The notes under the pieces: generated by a model | Databases searched by the model: none | The model's input: only the letters and a program-made list of their open reading frames with translations | Told to the model about the DNA's origin: nothing | Position numbers and translations under genes: made by a program | Virus record (IMG/VR): IMGVR_UViG_3300046557_000242 | Coordinates: 1 to 64,000 of that record | From: a virus | Length of the DNA: 64,000 bases | Direction: 5' to 3' (one strand) | Part shown: piece after piece, positions 43,114 through 50,313 of the stretch | Layout of the letters: each line of letters opens with the position of its first letter | Position numbering within the stretch: the first letter of the stretch is position 1

Positions 43114-43368
43114 ATGACCAAAATCGTGATGGCAATCGCCATGCTTGTGGCCACGTCGGCGCACGCCGCGAGCCCCTATCCTACCCCCACCCGTGACGGT
43201 CGGGAAACCCTCCGCCGGGAGGGCACCTGCCCGACTGGCTATGTCGGTCTCGGCAACAAGTGCGAGGCCCTACACCGGGACACTCCCCGGGCCTACCCAA
43301 AGATCAAGGGCGCACCCTGCCCGTCCGGCACCTTCTCCAGCGGCGACTTCTGCAAGGAGCTGCACTGA
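43114..43368 (+). CDS. Small secreted Cys-rich protein
   Basis: An 84-residue protein; ATG 43114 has GAGGAA upstream. The first 18 residues form a signal peptide (MTKIVMAIAMLVATSAHA). The mature part has two CP-x-G-...-C units (TCPTGYVGLGNKCEAL and PCPSGTFSSGDFCKEL), suggesting two disulfides. It lies directly beyond attP, so in an integrated prophage it would be at one end, where lysogenic conversion genes are often found. The role is unknown. Confidence 0.65.
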   Translation: MTKIVMAIAMLVATSAHAASPYPTPTRDGRETLRREGTCPTGYVGLGNKCEALHRDTPRAYPKIKGAPCPSGTFSSGDFCKELH

Positions 43369-43589
43369 TGGCCAAGGCCAAGCCGAGCCGGCGCGGGAAC
43401 GCCGAGCTGCACGCCCAGGCCGTCGCCCTGTCCCTACATCCCTGGAACAACTCCGTGGGCGACTGGGCGGCCTTGGAGGAGGTCGTAACGCAACTGGGTG
43501 CGGCGGCACCCAAGGCGGCGAAGGAGGCTCTCGCGAGCCGGCAGCGCTCGATGAAGAAGCTCGCAAACCCCTTCACCGCCCGAGCGTGA
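43368..43589 (+). CDS. Hypothetical small protein
   Basis: A 73-residue basic, Ala-rich protein starting over the previous stop. It is helical (DWAALEEVVTQLGAAAPKAA). No family was recognised. Confidence 0.5.
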   Translation: MAKAKPSRRGNAELHAQAVALSLHPWNNSVGDWAALEEVVTQLGAAAPKAAKEALASRQRSMKKLANPFTARA

Positions 43590-43647
43590 AGCGTTGGGGC
43601 TCGCCGTGGTCGCGGCGGGCCCCGCTCAACCGATTAAGGACGAAGCG

Positions 43648-44034
43648 ATGACCGAGACACTAGACCTGTTTGCCGACCTGCCACCCGTAAGGGAGGCCGG
43701 GCCGTCGCTCGACCTCTGCGCCCGGCAGATCGTCGTTGCGTCACTGCTCTACTACCGGCATGACCACTCGTTCATGTCGGACCACGCCTTCGACGACATG
43801 TGCCAGCGCGTTGCCGGCGCCTGGGGCGGACTCGATCCGGTCCGGAAGTTCATGCTTGGCTCCCCGGGAGAGATTCGGGCGAGCGGCTACCATGTGAAAG
43901 TCACCATGTTCGCTGAGAACGCTGCCTACGCCTGGATGCGGCAGAAGCGCCTTCAGCCGTCGCAGGTCGGTCGCATCACTGACTGGACCTTCGAGGCCAA
44001 CCACCAGATCCACTGGGCGGGGCTGACATCATGA
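43648..44034 (+). CDS. DNA ligase-like (LigA domain Ia-type) small protein
   Basis: A 128-residue protein with AAGGA before ATG 43648. Residues ~26-58 (ARQIVVASLLYYRHDHSFMS, then DHAFDDMCQRVAGAW) resemble the N-terminal Ia domain of NAD-dependent DNA ligases, which carries a Tyr-Tyr and Ser-Asp-x-x-(Tyr/Phe)-Asp signature. The catalytic KxDG is absent, so the protein is not a full ligase. Such domains occur alone in phages and could bind nicotinamide nucleotide. This is an inference from pattern only. Confidence 0.45.
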   Translation: MTETLDLFADLPPVREAGPSLDLCARQIVVASLLYYRHDHSFMSDHAFDDMCQRVAGAWGGLDPVRKFMLGSPGEIRASGYHVKVTMFAENAAYAWMRQKRLQPSQVGRITDWTFEANHQIHWAGLTS

Positions 44035-44447
44035 GGGTAGCCTTCGTCTCATGCGTCAAGACCAAGGCGCAGCAATCTGATCTGGCTGAGCACCTCTATA
44101 TCTCTCCGTGGTTCCGGATGGCGGCAGAATACGCCCGGCGCAACTCAGACCGCTGGTTCATCCTGTCGGCGCTCCACGGCATGATCGAACCCCGCCATTT
44201 CATCGCTCCGTACGATGCGACGCTTAACGGGGCCAAGGTTGACGAACGATTCGACTGGTCTCTAAACGTCATTGATCAGATGGGCGCGTGGGACCTGAAA
44301 GGAGAGCTGGCAGTGGTGCTGGCCGGCGAGAACTATCGCCGGTTTCTGATGGACGAACTCCACAGGCGCTTCCGCAAGGTGGTGGTGCCGATGAAGGGGT
44401 TGATGATGGGCCAGCAGCTAAGCTGGATGAAAGGAATGATGACGTGA
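44031..44447 (+). CDS. DUF6884/YaaA-like protein
   Basis: A 138-residue protein with a Rossmann-like pattern. VAFVSCVKTKAQQSDLAEHL opens it, and RWFILSALHGMIEPRHFIAP (about residues 41-60) is followed by YDATLNGAKVDERFDWS. ELAVVLAGENYRRFLMDEL and KVVVPMKGLMMGQQLSWMKG complete the DUF6884 layout. Similar proteins are annotated as YaaA-like or unknown. ATGA overlap before and GTGA overlap after. Confidence 0.6.
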   Translation: MRVAFVSCVKTKAQQSDLAEHLYISPWFRMAAEYARRNSDRWFILSALHGMIEPRHFIAPYDATLNGAKVDERFDWSLNVIDQMGAWDLKGELAVVLAGENYRRFLMDELHRRFRKVVVPMKGLMMGQQLSWMKGMMT

Positions 44448-44797
44448 ACGACAACGATTTGATCGGCCGGATCGCCGGTATAGCGATAACCCAGTTCAAC
44501 GGGGTGGGGTTCGCTCACGGGGTATACTTCAAGGTCACCTCAGTTGAAGGGCCTGGGCAACTGCATGTGGTCTGCACCAATCCAGGAATGAGCAAACTGA
44601 CCCGCACCATGCCGGCGGAGCAGCTTTGGAGGCAGCTCAGCCCCGAAACCGTTCAGGGACAACTCGAACCGCTCCATGACGAGAAGCTGGACTATGCGGC
44701 GAAGTGCTATCTCACGGAGCGGCAGGACGGGGAGAACGACGAACAGCTCAAGGCGAGGCTGACAGCCATCGGACTCGGTCCGAAGGGCATGAACTGA
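44444..44797 (+). CDS. Hypothetical protein, GTG start
   Basis: A 117-residue protein starting at GTG 44444 over the previous stop. A beta-barrel-like start (DLIGRIAGIAITQFNGVGFA) is followed by an Asp/Glu-rich helical part (ERQDGENDEQLKARLTAIGL). No family was recognised. Confidence 0.5.
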   Translation: MNDNDLIGRIAGIAITQFNGVGFAHGVYFKVTSVEGPGQLHVVCTNPGMSKLTRTMPAEQLWRQLSPETVQGQLEPLHDEKLDYAAKCYLTERQDGENDEQLKARLTAIGLGPKGMN

Positions 44798-44812
44798 CGG
44801 AAGAAGAAAATA

Positions 44813-45175
44813 ATGAAGAAAGTTCTACTTATCACCACACTGGCGCTGGTGCCCACTGTCGGACTTAACGCCCGCGCTCGAGTCTCAGTGGGGGACGCGA
44901 CCAGCGTCATAGCCGATGTAGCCTACGATCATTCCGTTTACTCGGATCTGATCGCGGCGACGGAGCACTGCCCGTTGGTCCTGGATATGAAGGCCTTCGA
45001 CAAGAAGATGCCGGTTGGTGTGATGGCCATGGTCAAAGCGCTCAACGTCACCGAACAGGGCGAGGCCTGGTTCTCGAAGCGCGACGATGACTTCAAGAAC
45101 AACCCAGCCAAGGAATGCGCCGAGGCCGAGAAGACCTACGGTTCCGAAGGCATGAGCCTGCTGAAGAAGAAATAG
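44813..45175 (+). CDS. Secreted small protein
   Basis: A 120-residue protein with a probable signal peptide (MKKVLLITTLALVPTVGLNA). The mature part has two Cys (EHCPLVLDM and AKECAEAEKTYG), which could form one disulfide. The pattern resembles small periplasmic proteins of Rhizobiales prophages. Weak ribosome site (AGAAGAAAA). The next gene starts immediately after its stop. Confidence 0.55.
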   Translation: MKKVLLITTLALVPTVGLNARARVSVGDATSVIADVAYDHSVYSDLIAATEHCPLVLDMKAFDKKMPVGVMAMVKALNVTEQGEAWFSKRDDDFKNNPAKECAEAEKTYGSEGMSLLKKK

Positions 45176-45829
45176 ATGCCCTCTCCTCGAGTCTACAACA
45201 TCCACCACGGCGATGCGCCGGCAGACGCGGTCTACATCGGCCGCGGCTCGCCCTACGGCAACCGGTTCGTCATCGAGGCGCACGGCGACCGGGACCAGGT
45301 CTGCAATCTGTTCGACTGCGAGCAGCTGCCGGACATGGACGTCTCGTCGCTCGTCGGTCGGAACCTGAAATGCTACTGCGCGCCGCACCGCTGCCACGGC
45401 GATTCGATCCTACTGAAGGCGAACTTCCGCGTGGTCGTGTTCGGCGGTCGCAGCTATGCCGCCAAAGGCACCCTGTATCGCGGTCTCGACGCGCTCCATG
45501 CGCGTAGGCGGATTACATGCATCGTTGAGGGGGAAGCGTCAGGAGCTGACAGGCTGGCTCGCCAATGGGCTGAGGACCGTGGTGTCGAGTTCGATCCCTA
45601 CCCGGCCGATTGGGGTAACATCGATCGGCCGGGTGCCGTCGTCAGAAGAAACAAGTATGGCAAGCTCTACGACGCGCTGGCCGGCCATATACGCAATGAA
45701 CAAATGTTACGCGAGGGTCGCCCTCAGTTCGCTGTCGCCTGTCCGGGCGGCACCGGTACTCAGGACATGACCGTCAGGTGTCTTCAGTTTGGCCTATCCC
45801 CAATGAGCCCTGAAGACATCGCAGCTTGA
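45176..45829 (+). CDS. DUF4326-SLOG (DUF2493) fusion protein
   Basis: A 217-residue protein that fuses two families. Residues ~1-82 (VYIGRGSPYGNRFVIEAHGD, then LVGRNLKCYCAPHRCHGDSI) match DUF4326. Residues ~83-205 (FRVVVFGGRSYAAKGTLYRG, CIVEGEASGADRLARQWAED and FAVACPGGTGTQDMTVRC) match the DUF2493/SLOG Rossmann-like fold, which binds nucleotides or sugars. The last ~20 residues overlap the end of the convergent gene at 45774. Function is probably nucleotide sensing or binding. Confidence 0.65.
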   Translation: MPSPRVYNIHHGDAPADAVYIGRGSPYGNRFVIEAHGDRDQVCNLFDCEQLPDMDVSSLVGRNLKCYCAPHRCHGDSILLKANFRVVVFGGRSYAAKGTLYRGLDALHARRRITCIVEGEASGADRLARQWAEDRGVEFDPYPADWGNIDRPGAVVRRNKYGKLYDALAGHIRNEQMLREGRPQFAVACPGGTGTQDMTVRCLQFGLSPMSPEDIAA

Positions 45830-46385
45830 GCAGCTCCGGGATGCCGATCGCGGCGGCAATGTTGATCGCGAAAAAGAGCCACTCGCTGAATGTTGGTATC
45901 GTTGGTACCAGGATCGGTTCCACACAGCAAAGGTTGTTCACAATAAGAGCGAGGACGCTGAGCAACAGCGCGTAGTTCCGGCCGAAGGCAATGGCTGAGG
46001 CGCAGACGCCAACGGCAAGCATCACGTCGACCCTCTTCTCGTATTTGAGAATGTCGAGAAGCAACGCGATCGGCGCGGATACGGCGACCGCAGAGATGCC
46101 GAAGGTCAGATAGCCGACCTTCAGCTTGCGTCGCTTCTGAACCGGAGCTGGCGGATCACTGCTCGACGGCACCGACTCCGGGCCGAATGTGTCGAGGTCG
46201 ATCGAATTGCTGCCCGAGAACCAGGCCGGCTCGGCACCTCGGTCCAGCGACGCCCATAGATCGTCGATCGCAGTGCGCAGGCGCTCCTGCTTCACAGATA
46301 CGAGGATGCATTCATCATCTCTGGACTGCGCAACGAACCTGTCGCCCAAGCGGGCGATCAAATAGTTCCGGTAAATGGTGGTCAT
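45774..46385 (-). CDS. Membrane protein, paralogue of the 46394 protein
   Basis: A 203-residue protein starting at ATG 46385 with GAGGGG upstream. The N-terminal ~65 residues (IYRNYLIARLGDRFVAQSRD then AIDDLWASLDRGAEPAW) align with the 46394-46702 protein. After a Ser/Pro-rich linker come four hydrophobic segments (GYLTFGISAVAVSAPIALLL, DVMLAVGVCASAIAFGR, LLLSVLALIVNNLCC and WLFFAINIAAAIG). The gene is antisense to its surroundings and has no operon mates except its paralogue. It is a moron candidate; its role could be superinfection immunity. Confidence 0.55.
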   Translation of the reverse strand: MTTIYRNYLIARLGDRFVAQSRDDECILVSVKQERLRTAIDDLWASLDRGAEPAWFSGSNSIDLDTFGPESVPSSSDPPAPVQKRRKLKVGYLTFGISAVAVSAPIALLLDILKYEKRVDVMLAVGVCASAIAFGRNYALLLSVLALIVNNLCCVEPILVPTIPTFSEWLFFAINIAAAIGIPELLKLRCLQGSLGIGQTEDT

Positions 46386-46393
46386 GATGCCCC

Positions 46394-46702
46394 TCAAGCT
46401 GCGGCGCGAGCTGGCATCCCAACCGTGGGCCCTAAAGGGAATAGGGATACCTTCGCGGTCTGGTCCACGACGAGCATCGCCTCCGAGGCGGCATCGAGAT
46501 CGACAAGGTCCTGTGCCTCATAGATCCATGAGGGCGCGGCCACTTTGCCCTCAAGAGCGTTCCAGAGGGTGTCGATCGAGCGGGTGAGGCGCAGCAGGTT
46601 CTTCGATCTGAGTTGCAGGGGTTCCTCATCCTGGGGCTGGGCGCAGAAAGCGCTCCCGTCATGGCTGATGACGTAGGAGCGGTATTCGAATGACGTCTGC
46701 AT
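46394..46702 (-). CDS. Soluble paralogue of the 45774 N-terminal domain
   Basis: A 102-residue protein. It has EYRSYVISHDGSAFCAQPQD and SIDTLWNALEGKVAAPSW, the same domain as the N-terminus of the 46385 gene product, without the membrane part. The two genes are in tandem on the - strand, 8 bases apart, and apparently arose by duplication. The ribosome site is weak. Function is unknown. Confidence 0.5.
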   Translation of the reverse strand: MQTSFEYRSYVISHDGSAFCAQPQDEEPLQLRSKNLLRLTRSIDTLWNALEGKVAAPSWIYEAQDLVDLDAASEAMLVVDQTAKVSLFPLGPTVGMPARAAA

Positions 46703-46964
46703 CTTTTCTTTTCTCGTTGTCTGCGGCCCAACAGGGGCGCCTTTCTTCTGTGTTTGCTAACGAGATTTGCACACAAATGCAAGTGGGTATCATGTTCCGT
46801 AGAATTACGGCTTGTTGATGAACGGGAGATAAAACTCCTCAAATTGTAGGCTGTTCCCGCCACAGCCGGAACTGGAACCGCCCCTCGACAACTTCTTGCA
46901 TTCCGCTTCGATTTGCTCTAATGCAAACGGAGAATGCAAATACAAAAAAAGGGGTAGATCGAAC
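46703..46964. promoter_or_regulatory. Divergent regulatory region
   Basis: 262 bases between the - strand paralogue genes and the + strand 46965 gene. It holds a variant palindrome with an 8-base spacer (TTTGC at 46766-46770, GCAAG at 46779-46783) and the copy at 46912-46927. A CTTGC half-site lies at 46895-46899. It is AT-richer than its neighbours. No gene was seen. Confidence 0.5.
46912..46927 (+). promoter_or_regulatory. Dispersed 16-bp palindrome, copy 16
   Basis: TTTGCTCTAATGCAAA, with a further GCAAA half-site at 46935-46939. It is 37 bases before GTG 46965. Confidence 0.7.
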
Positions 46965-47612
46965 GTGTTTGGAACCGGCCTCAGAGCTATTTTGAAAAGG
47001 GTTTTGCCTGTGTTTCAGGCAAAGGTCTCCGTGACCGTTCCCGCGCAGGAACTGTCAAACGCCTCAACCACAGTTGTGAGCGTGGTCGAACTGCCGCCCG
47101 CTCTGACCGAGAAGTCAAAGCGGTTCCGGCGCACGAAGGCGGAACTGGAACTCGGTCTCACGATCGAGCAGGCGATGGCGGCTCGCGCCAATCTGCCGCA
47201 GCCCGAGGTCAAGGCCGTCGAGCGGAAGGTCGTGAAAGCCTCAAAGCCTGTCGAGATTAAGGCAATGAAGCGCTTCAAGCGCACGAAGGCCGAGATCGAC
47301 GCTGGCCTCTCCATCGAGCAGGCCGCTGCCGCTCGCGGCGTGGCGCTGCCCGGTCAGCAGAAGAAGATCTACGTCGAGCGCAAGGTCGAGGTACAGCCCG
47401 TCAAGACGGACCTGATCCAGACGCTCTCCCCGCGCATCCAGGCCCGGGCCAACGTCATGACGACGATGCGCCGCCGCGGTGTTCAGGGTGCGATCACCAC
47501 CGAGATGCTGGACCTGGCCGCCGATGCGGTCGCGGCCGGCAAGGTCACCAAGTGCGAGCCGTTCGTCGGCAGCGACGGCTTCAACCACTTCACGCAGCAG
47601 GAGACCAAGTAA
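46965..47612 (+). CDS. Phage protein with two KRxKRTKAE repeats
   Basis: A 215-residue basic protein. GTG 46965 was chosen with GGGG 10 bases upstream; the frame further upstream lies in the palindrome region. It has a hydrophobic N-terminus (VFGTGLRAILKRVLPVF). Two copies follow of a ~24-residue unit: KRFRRTKAELELGLTIEQAM and KRFKRTKAEIDAGLSIEQAA, about 55 residues apart. Such RTKAE...GLS-x-E-x-A units occur in phage proteins of unknown function and may be short helical DNA- or RNA-binding units. A C-terminal helical domain follows. Confidence 0.5.
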   Translation: MFGTGLRAILKRVLPVFQAKVSVTVPAQELSNASTTVVSVVELPPALTEKSKRFRRTKAELELGLTIEQAMAARANLPQPEVKAVERKVVKASKPVEIKAMKRFKRTKAEIDAGLSIEQAAAARGVALPGQQKKIYVERKVEVQPVKTDLIQTLSPRIQARANVMTTMRRRGVQGAITTEMLDLAADAVAAGKVTKCEPFVGSDGFNHFTQQETK

Positions 47613-47878
47613 TGGCTCGGCATTTCAAGAAGTCCTGGACCCACTTCTTCCAGGCGATCAAGGCCGGCCAGAAGCTGCACGACGTGCGCGAGGATGAGGG
47701 CTTCCAGATCGGCGACATCCTGGTGCTCCAGGAATACGACAACATCAACGGTCGCTACACGGGCGAGGAGATCGAGGTGGAGGTGAGCTACATCACCAAC
47801 CGCACCGTCCCGTGCGCCTTCTCCAGCGCCGTGCTGCAGCCGGGCTACTGCATCCTGAGCCTGAAGGTGCTGGCATGA
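47612..47878 (+). CDS. DUF3850 (ASCH/PUA-like) protein
   Basis: An 88-residue protein. KSWTHFFQAIKAGQKLHDVR, GFQIGDILVLQEYDNINGRY and PGYCILSLKVL match the DUF3850 family, an ASCH/PUA-like RNA-binding fold common in phages. It starts over the previous stop (TAATG) and overlaps the dCMP deaminase start by 4 bases. Confidence 0.7.
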   Translation: MARHFKKSWTHFFQAIKAGQKLHDVREDEGFQIGDILVLQEYDNINGRYTGEEIEVEVSYITNRTVPCAFSSAVLQPGYCILSLKVLA

Positions 47879-48345
47879 CGAAACGTTCACAGCTCTGGTG
47901 GGACCAGTATTTCTTGGGTCTCGCAAAGTCGACCTCGGCCGCGTCGAAAGACCCGAGCACGAAGGTCGGCGCCGTCATCACGCGCCCAGACAGGACCGTG
48001 GCGTCGCTCGGCTACAACGGCTTCCCGCGCGGCATCGCCGACACGGACGAGCGCCTGACGACCCGCGAAATCAAGTACGACCTCGTCATCCACGGCGAGA
48101 TCAACGCGATCCTGACCGCCCGCGAGCCCCTGCACGGCTACACGCTCTACACCTGGCCGTTCCTGACCTGCAAGCGCTGCTCTCTCCACGTCATTCAGAC
48201 CGGTATCACCCGCGTGGTCGCGCCGGAGCTGCCAGAGGAACTGAAGGAGCGATGGAAGGACTCGCTCGCTGAGGCGCAGGCCGTATACGCCGAAGTCGGA
48301 GTGATCTGCGATCTGATCTGCACGACGAAGCCGGCGGAGGTCTGA
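47875..48345 (+). CDS. dCMP deaminase
   Basis: A 156-residue protein of the cytidine/dCMP deaminase family. KDPSTKVGAVITRPDRTVAS is the characteristic N-terminal strand. HGEINAI (His73, Glu75) replaces the usual HAE, and WPFLTCKRCSLHV (Cys99, Cys102) replaces PCxxC, keeping the zinc ligands. It should convert dCMP to dUMP to feed ThyX. The Pro of PCxxC is missing directly before Cys99 (LTCKRC), a minor oddity. It overlaps its neighbours in the operon. Confidence 0.85.
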   Translation: MTKRSQLWWDQYFLGLAKSTSAASKDPSTKVGAVITRPDRTVASLGYNGFPRGIADTDERLTTREIKYDLVIHGEINAILTAREPLHGYTLYTWPFLTCKRCSLHVIQTGITRVVAPELPEELKERWKDSLAEAQAVYAEVGVICDLICTTKPAEV

Positions 48346-48644
48346 TGCGGCTCGCTGAGTGGCCCCTGCCTTACGTGCGCCTGAAGTGCGGCAGCTGCGA
48401 TCGAGAGGGGCGGATGAATATCTCCGGCCTGATCGACCGCTTTGGACCGGACCGCGAGATGTTCATCGTCCGCGAGAAGCTGACAGAGCCCGGCTGCAAG
48501 CGGCCGGACAAGAAGCAGCCCTGTATGTCCACCCTGCCGGATGCCACGCTCGTGCAGGCTATCCTCGCAAAGGACGAGGCGGACGTCGTCGATCGGACCA
48601 AGCTCGTCGAAGCCCGCGAGTGGAAGGAGAAATTGAGGAAGTGA
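48345..48644 (+). CDS. Hypothetical protein, zinc-binding Cys
   Basis: A 99-residue protein (TGATG overlap) with RLKCGSCDREGRMNISGLID and four Cys in total (LKCGSC, PGCKRP and QPCMST), consistent with a zinc ribbon-like fold. The C-terminus is helical and acidic. Function is unknown. Confidence 0.55.
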   Translation: MRLAEWPLPYVRLKCGSCDREGRMNISGLIDRFGPDREMFIVREKLTEPGCKRPDKKQPCMSTLPDATLVQAILAKDEADVVDRTKLVEAREWKEKLRK

Positions 48645-48829
48645 TGAAGATCTGGAAGCGCTTGAAGCGCAAGGACATGTGCCCGGTGAAGCGAAGAGCA
48701 ATCGAGTTCCTGGAGCGAGACGACGTAGCTGCCGTGGAGATCAGCGAAGCTCGCGGCGCCGGCAATATCACCATGGTGCAGATCAGGGCTGTCAAAGGCC
48801 GGGCTTTCCGTGCCCAGTGGCTTGCTTGA
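48644..48829 (+). CDS. Hypothetical small basic protein
   Basis: A 61-residue basic protein (MKIWKRLKRKDMCPVKRRAI) overlapping the previous stop. Its stop codon lies inside the palindrome copy 17. No family was recognised. Confidence 0.5.
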   Translation: MKIWKRLKRKDMCPVKRRAIEFLERDDVAAVEISEARGAGNITMVQIRAVKGRAFRAQWLA

Positions 48830-48836
48830 ATGCAAA
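48821..48836 (+). promoter_or_regulatory. Dispersed 16-bp palindrome, copy 17
   Basis: CTTGCTTGAATGCAAA, overlapping the stop of the upstream gene and ending at the start codon of the MT-A70 gene. Here the element leaves no room for a ribosome site. Confidence 0.75.
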
Positions 48837-49465
48837 TGCTCATCAAGCCATTCCCCACCATGCCGGCCGCTGCCTTCAACCTCGCTCCGTTGAAGGAGAA
48901 CCACTACGGGCTCGCGAAAATCGATCCGCCGTGGACGTTCAAGACCTACTCCGACGCCGGAAAGGGCAAGTCGGCGGAGCAGCACTACGACTGCATGACG
49001 CTCGAAGACATCTTCGATCTGGATGTCGAGCGCCTCGCTCACCGCGACGGCATGTGGGTTTGGCTCTACGCGACTGCGCCGATGTACGACGCCGCTCGCG
49101 AGTGCTTCAGACAGTGGAACGTCACCTACGTGACCCAGGGTGTGTGGGTGAAGATGGTGAAGGACATGAGCCGGCCGACCTTCGGCACCGGCTACGTGCT
49201 CCGCAACTGCCACGAGCCCTTCCTGATCGGGAAGATCGGCAAGCCCCGGATCCACTCCCGCAACATCCGCTCGGCGATCCTTGAGACGCGCCGCGAGCAC
49301 TCCCGCAAGCCAGAGCAGGGCTACGTCGAGGCCGCAAAGATGGCTGGGCCATATCCGAAGGCCGATATCTTCGCCCGCGTGCAGCGACCTGGATGGGACG
49401 CCTGGGGCAACGAGATCACGAAGTTCGACAACGACAACATCAAAACCGCGGAGATCGCAGCATGA
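48836..49465 (+). CDS. MT-A70-type adenine methyltransferase
   Basis: A 209-residue protein with DPPWTF (catalytic DPPW, residues 30-33) and FLIGKIGKPRIHSRNIRSAI. REHSRKPEQGYVEAAKMAGP and DIFARVQRPGWDAWGNE follow. This is the MT-A70 family, members of which methylate adenine in DNA or RNA using S-adenosylmethionine. In a phage this usually protects DNA from host restriction. The start is uncertain: ATG 48836 or 48830 lies in the palindrome with no ribosome site, and 48860 is also possible, so the mRNA may be leaderless. It begins the operon that continues to 53006. Confidence 0.85.
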   Translation: MLIKPFPTMPAAAFNLAPLKENHYGLAKIDPPWTFKTYSDAGKGKSAEQHYDCMTLEDIFDLDVERLAHRDGMWVWLYATAPMYDAARECFRQWNVTYVTQGVWVKMVKDMSRPTFGTGYVLRNCHEPFLIGKIGKPRIHSRNIRSAILETRREHSRKPEQGYVEAAKMAGPYPKADIFARVQRPGWDAWGNEITKFDNDNIKTAEIAA

Positions 49466-49797
49466 CCGAGCAGACCAGCGTGACCATCAAGGAAGTGACC
49501 AAGCTGATCGCCGGTCCCATCAAATTCGTGGCCGTTCGCCCTGACGACGGCACGGAAGCGCAGCACCCACTGACGTTCAAGATGACGTTCGGTGACAAGG
49601 TGCTCGCCGAAATGGGGGAGCAGGCCGCGCGTCTGTTCGCCTCCCAGGTCCAGCAGACCCTCGCTCGCGAATACGACGACGAGTGGACCCGTCTGCCGAC
49701 CTACGCAGCCGTAGAGGCTGATCGTCGCGACGTCGCTGCACGTCGCCAATCCAACGATGCGGCGGCGCCGGCTGGCTGGCCTGACCACATCGCCTAA
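49462..49797 (+). CDS. Hypothetical protein
   Basis: A 111-residue protein (ATGA overlap with the methyltransferase). It contains KLIAGPIKFVAVRPDDGTEA and FGDKVLAEMGEQAARLFASQ. The charge pattern suggests a helical protein. It may be a partner of the methyltransferase but nothing in the sequence proves this. Confidence 0.5.
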   Translation: MTEQTSVTIKEVTKLIAGPIKFVAVRPDDGTEAQHPLTFKMTFGDKVLAEMGEQAARLFASQVQQTLAREYDDEWTRLPTYAAVEADRRDVAARRQSNDAAAPAGWPDHIA

Positions 49798-49809
49798 CAG
49801 GAGAGTATC

Positions 49810-50313
49810 TTGAGAAAACTGAACACGGCGCTCATTGGCGTCGCGATCCTCGCTTTGTCCTTTTCGGCCGCAGAGGCCCGTCCGAGGCATCATCACCATC
49901 ACCACCACGCCCGCGTGGCCAAGATCAACGTCACCGAGCCCCAGGATCTGTCGTTCTTCGGCAGCTTCCAGAGCGCCAGCAGCGACGTCGTTGGTCGCGC
50001 TCGCCAGTTCATTGGAGAGTCCGCGCACCAGGTCGGTGTGCGCTCGACCCTGTGGTGCTCCGCATTCCTGCGCAAAGTCACAGGCGCTCAGGACGTCGAT
50101 GACCGCGCCCTCTCCTGGGAGAAGCATCAGCACATTGCTCCGCAGGTCGGCGCAGTCGTGACCATGGGCCGTCGCGGTGGCGGACATGTCGGCGTCGTCT
50201 CTGGCTTCACCGCCAAGGGCGATCCGATCGTCATCAGCGGCAATCACGGTCACCGCGTGGCTGAGAGCGTCTATCCGCGTTCCCGCATCCGCGCCTGGCT
50301 GTCCCCGACGTGA
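49810..50313 (+). CDS. Secreted cysteine amidase-like (TIGR02594-type) peptidoglycan hydrolase
   Basis: A 167-residue protein starting at TTG 49810 with AGGAGAG upstream. The first ~23 residues are a signal peptide (ending FSAAEARP) and a HHHHHHH run follows. The mature domain has ASSDVVGRARQFIGESAHQV, then TLWCSAFLRKVTG with the likely catalytic Cys, and RGGGHVGVVSGFTAKGDPIV with the His. This matches the NlpC/P60-type TIGR02594 amidases found in Rhizobiales. It may cut the host wall from the periplasm, separately from the muramidase at 57786. Confidence 0.65.
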   Translation: MRKLNTALIGVAILALSFSAAEARPRHHHHHHHARVAKINVTEPQDLSFFGSFQSASSDVVGRARQFIGESAHQVGVRSTLWCSAFLRKVTGAQDVDDRALSWEKHQHIAPQVGAVVTMGRRGGGHVGVVSGFTAKGDPIVISGNHGHRVAESVYPRSRIRAWLSPT

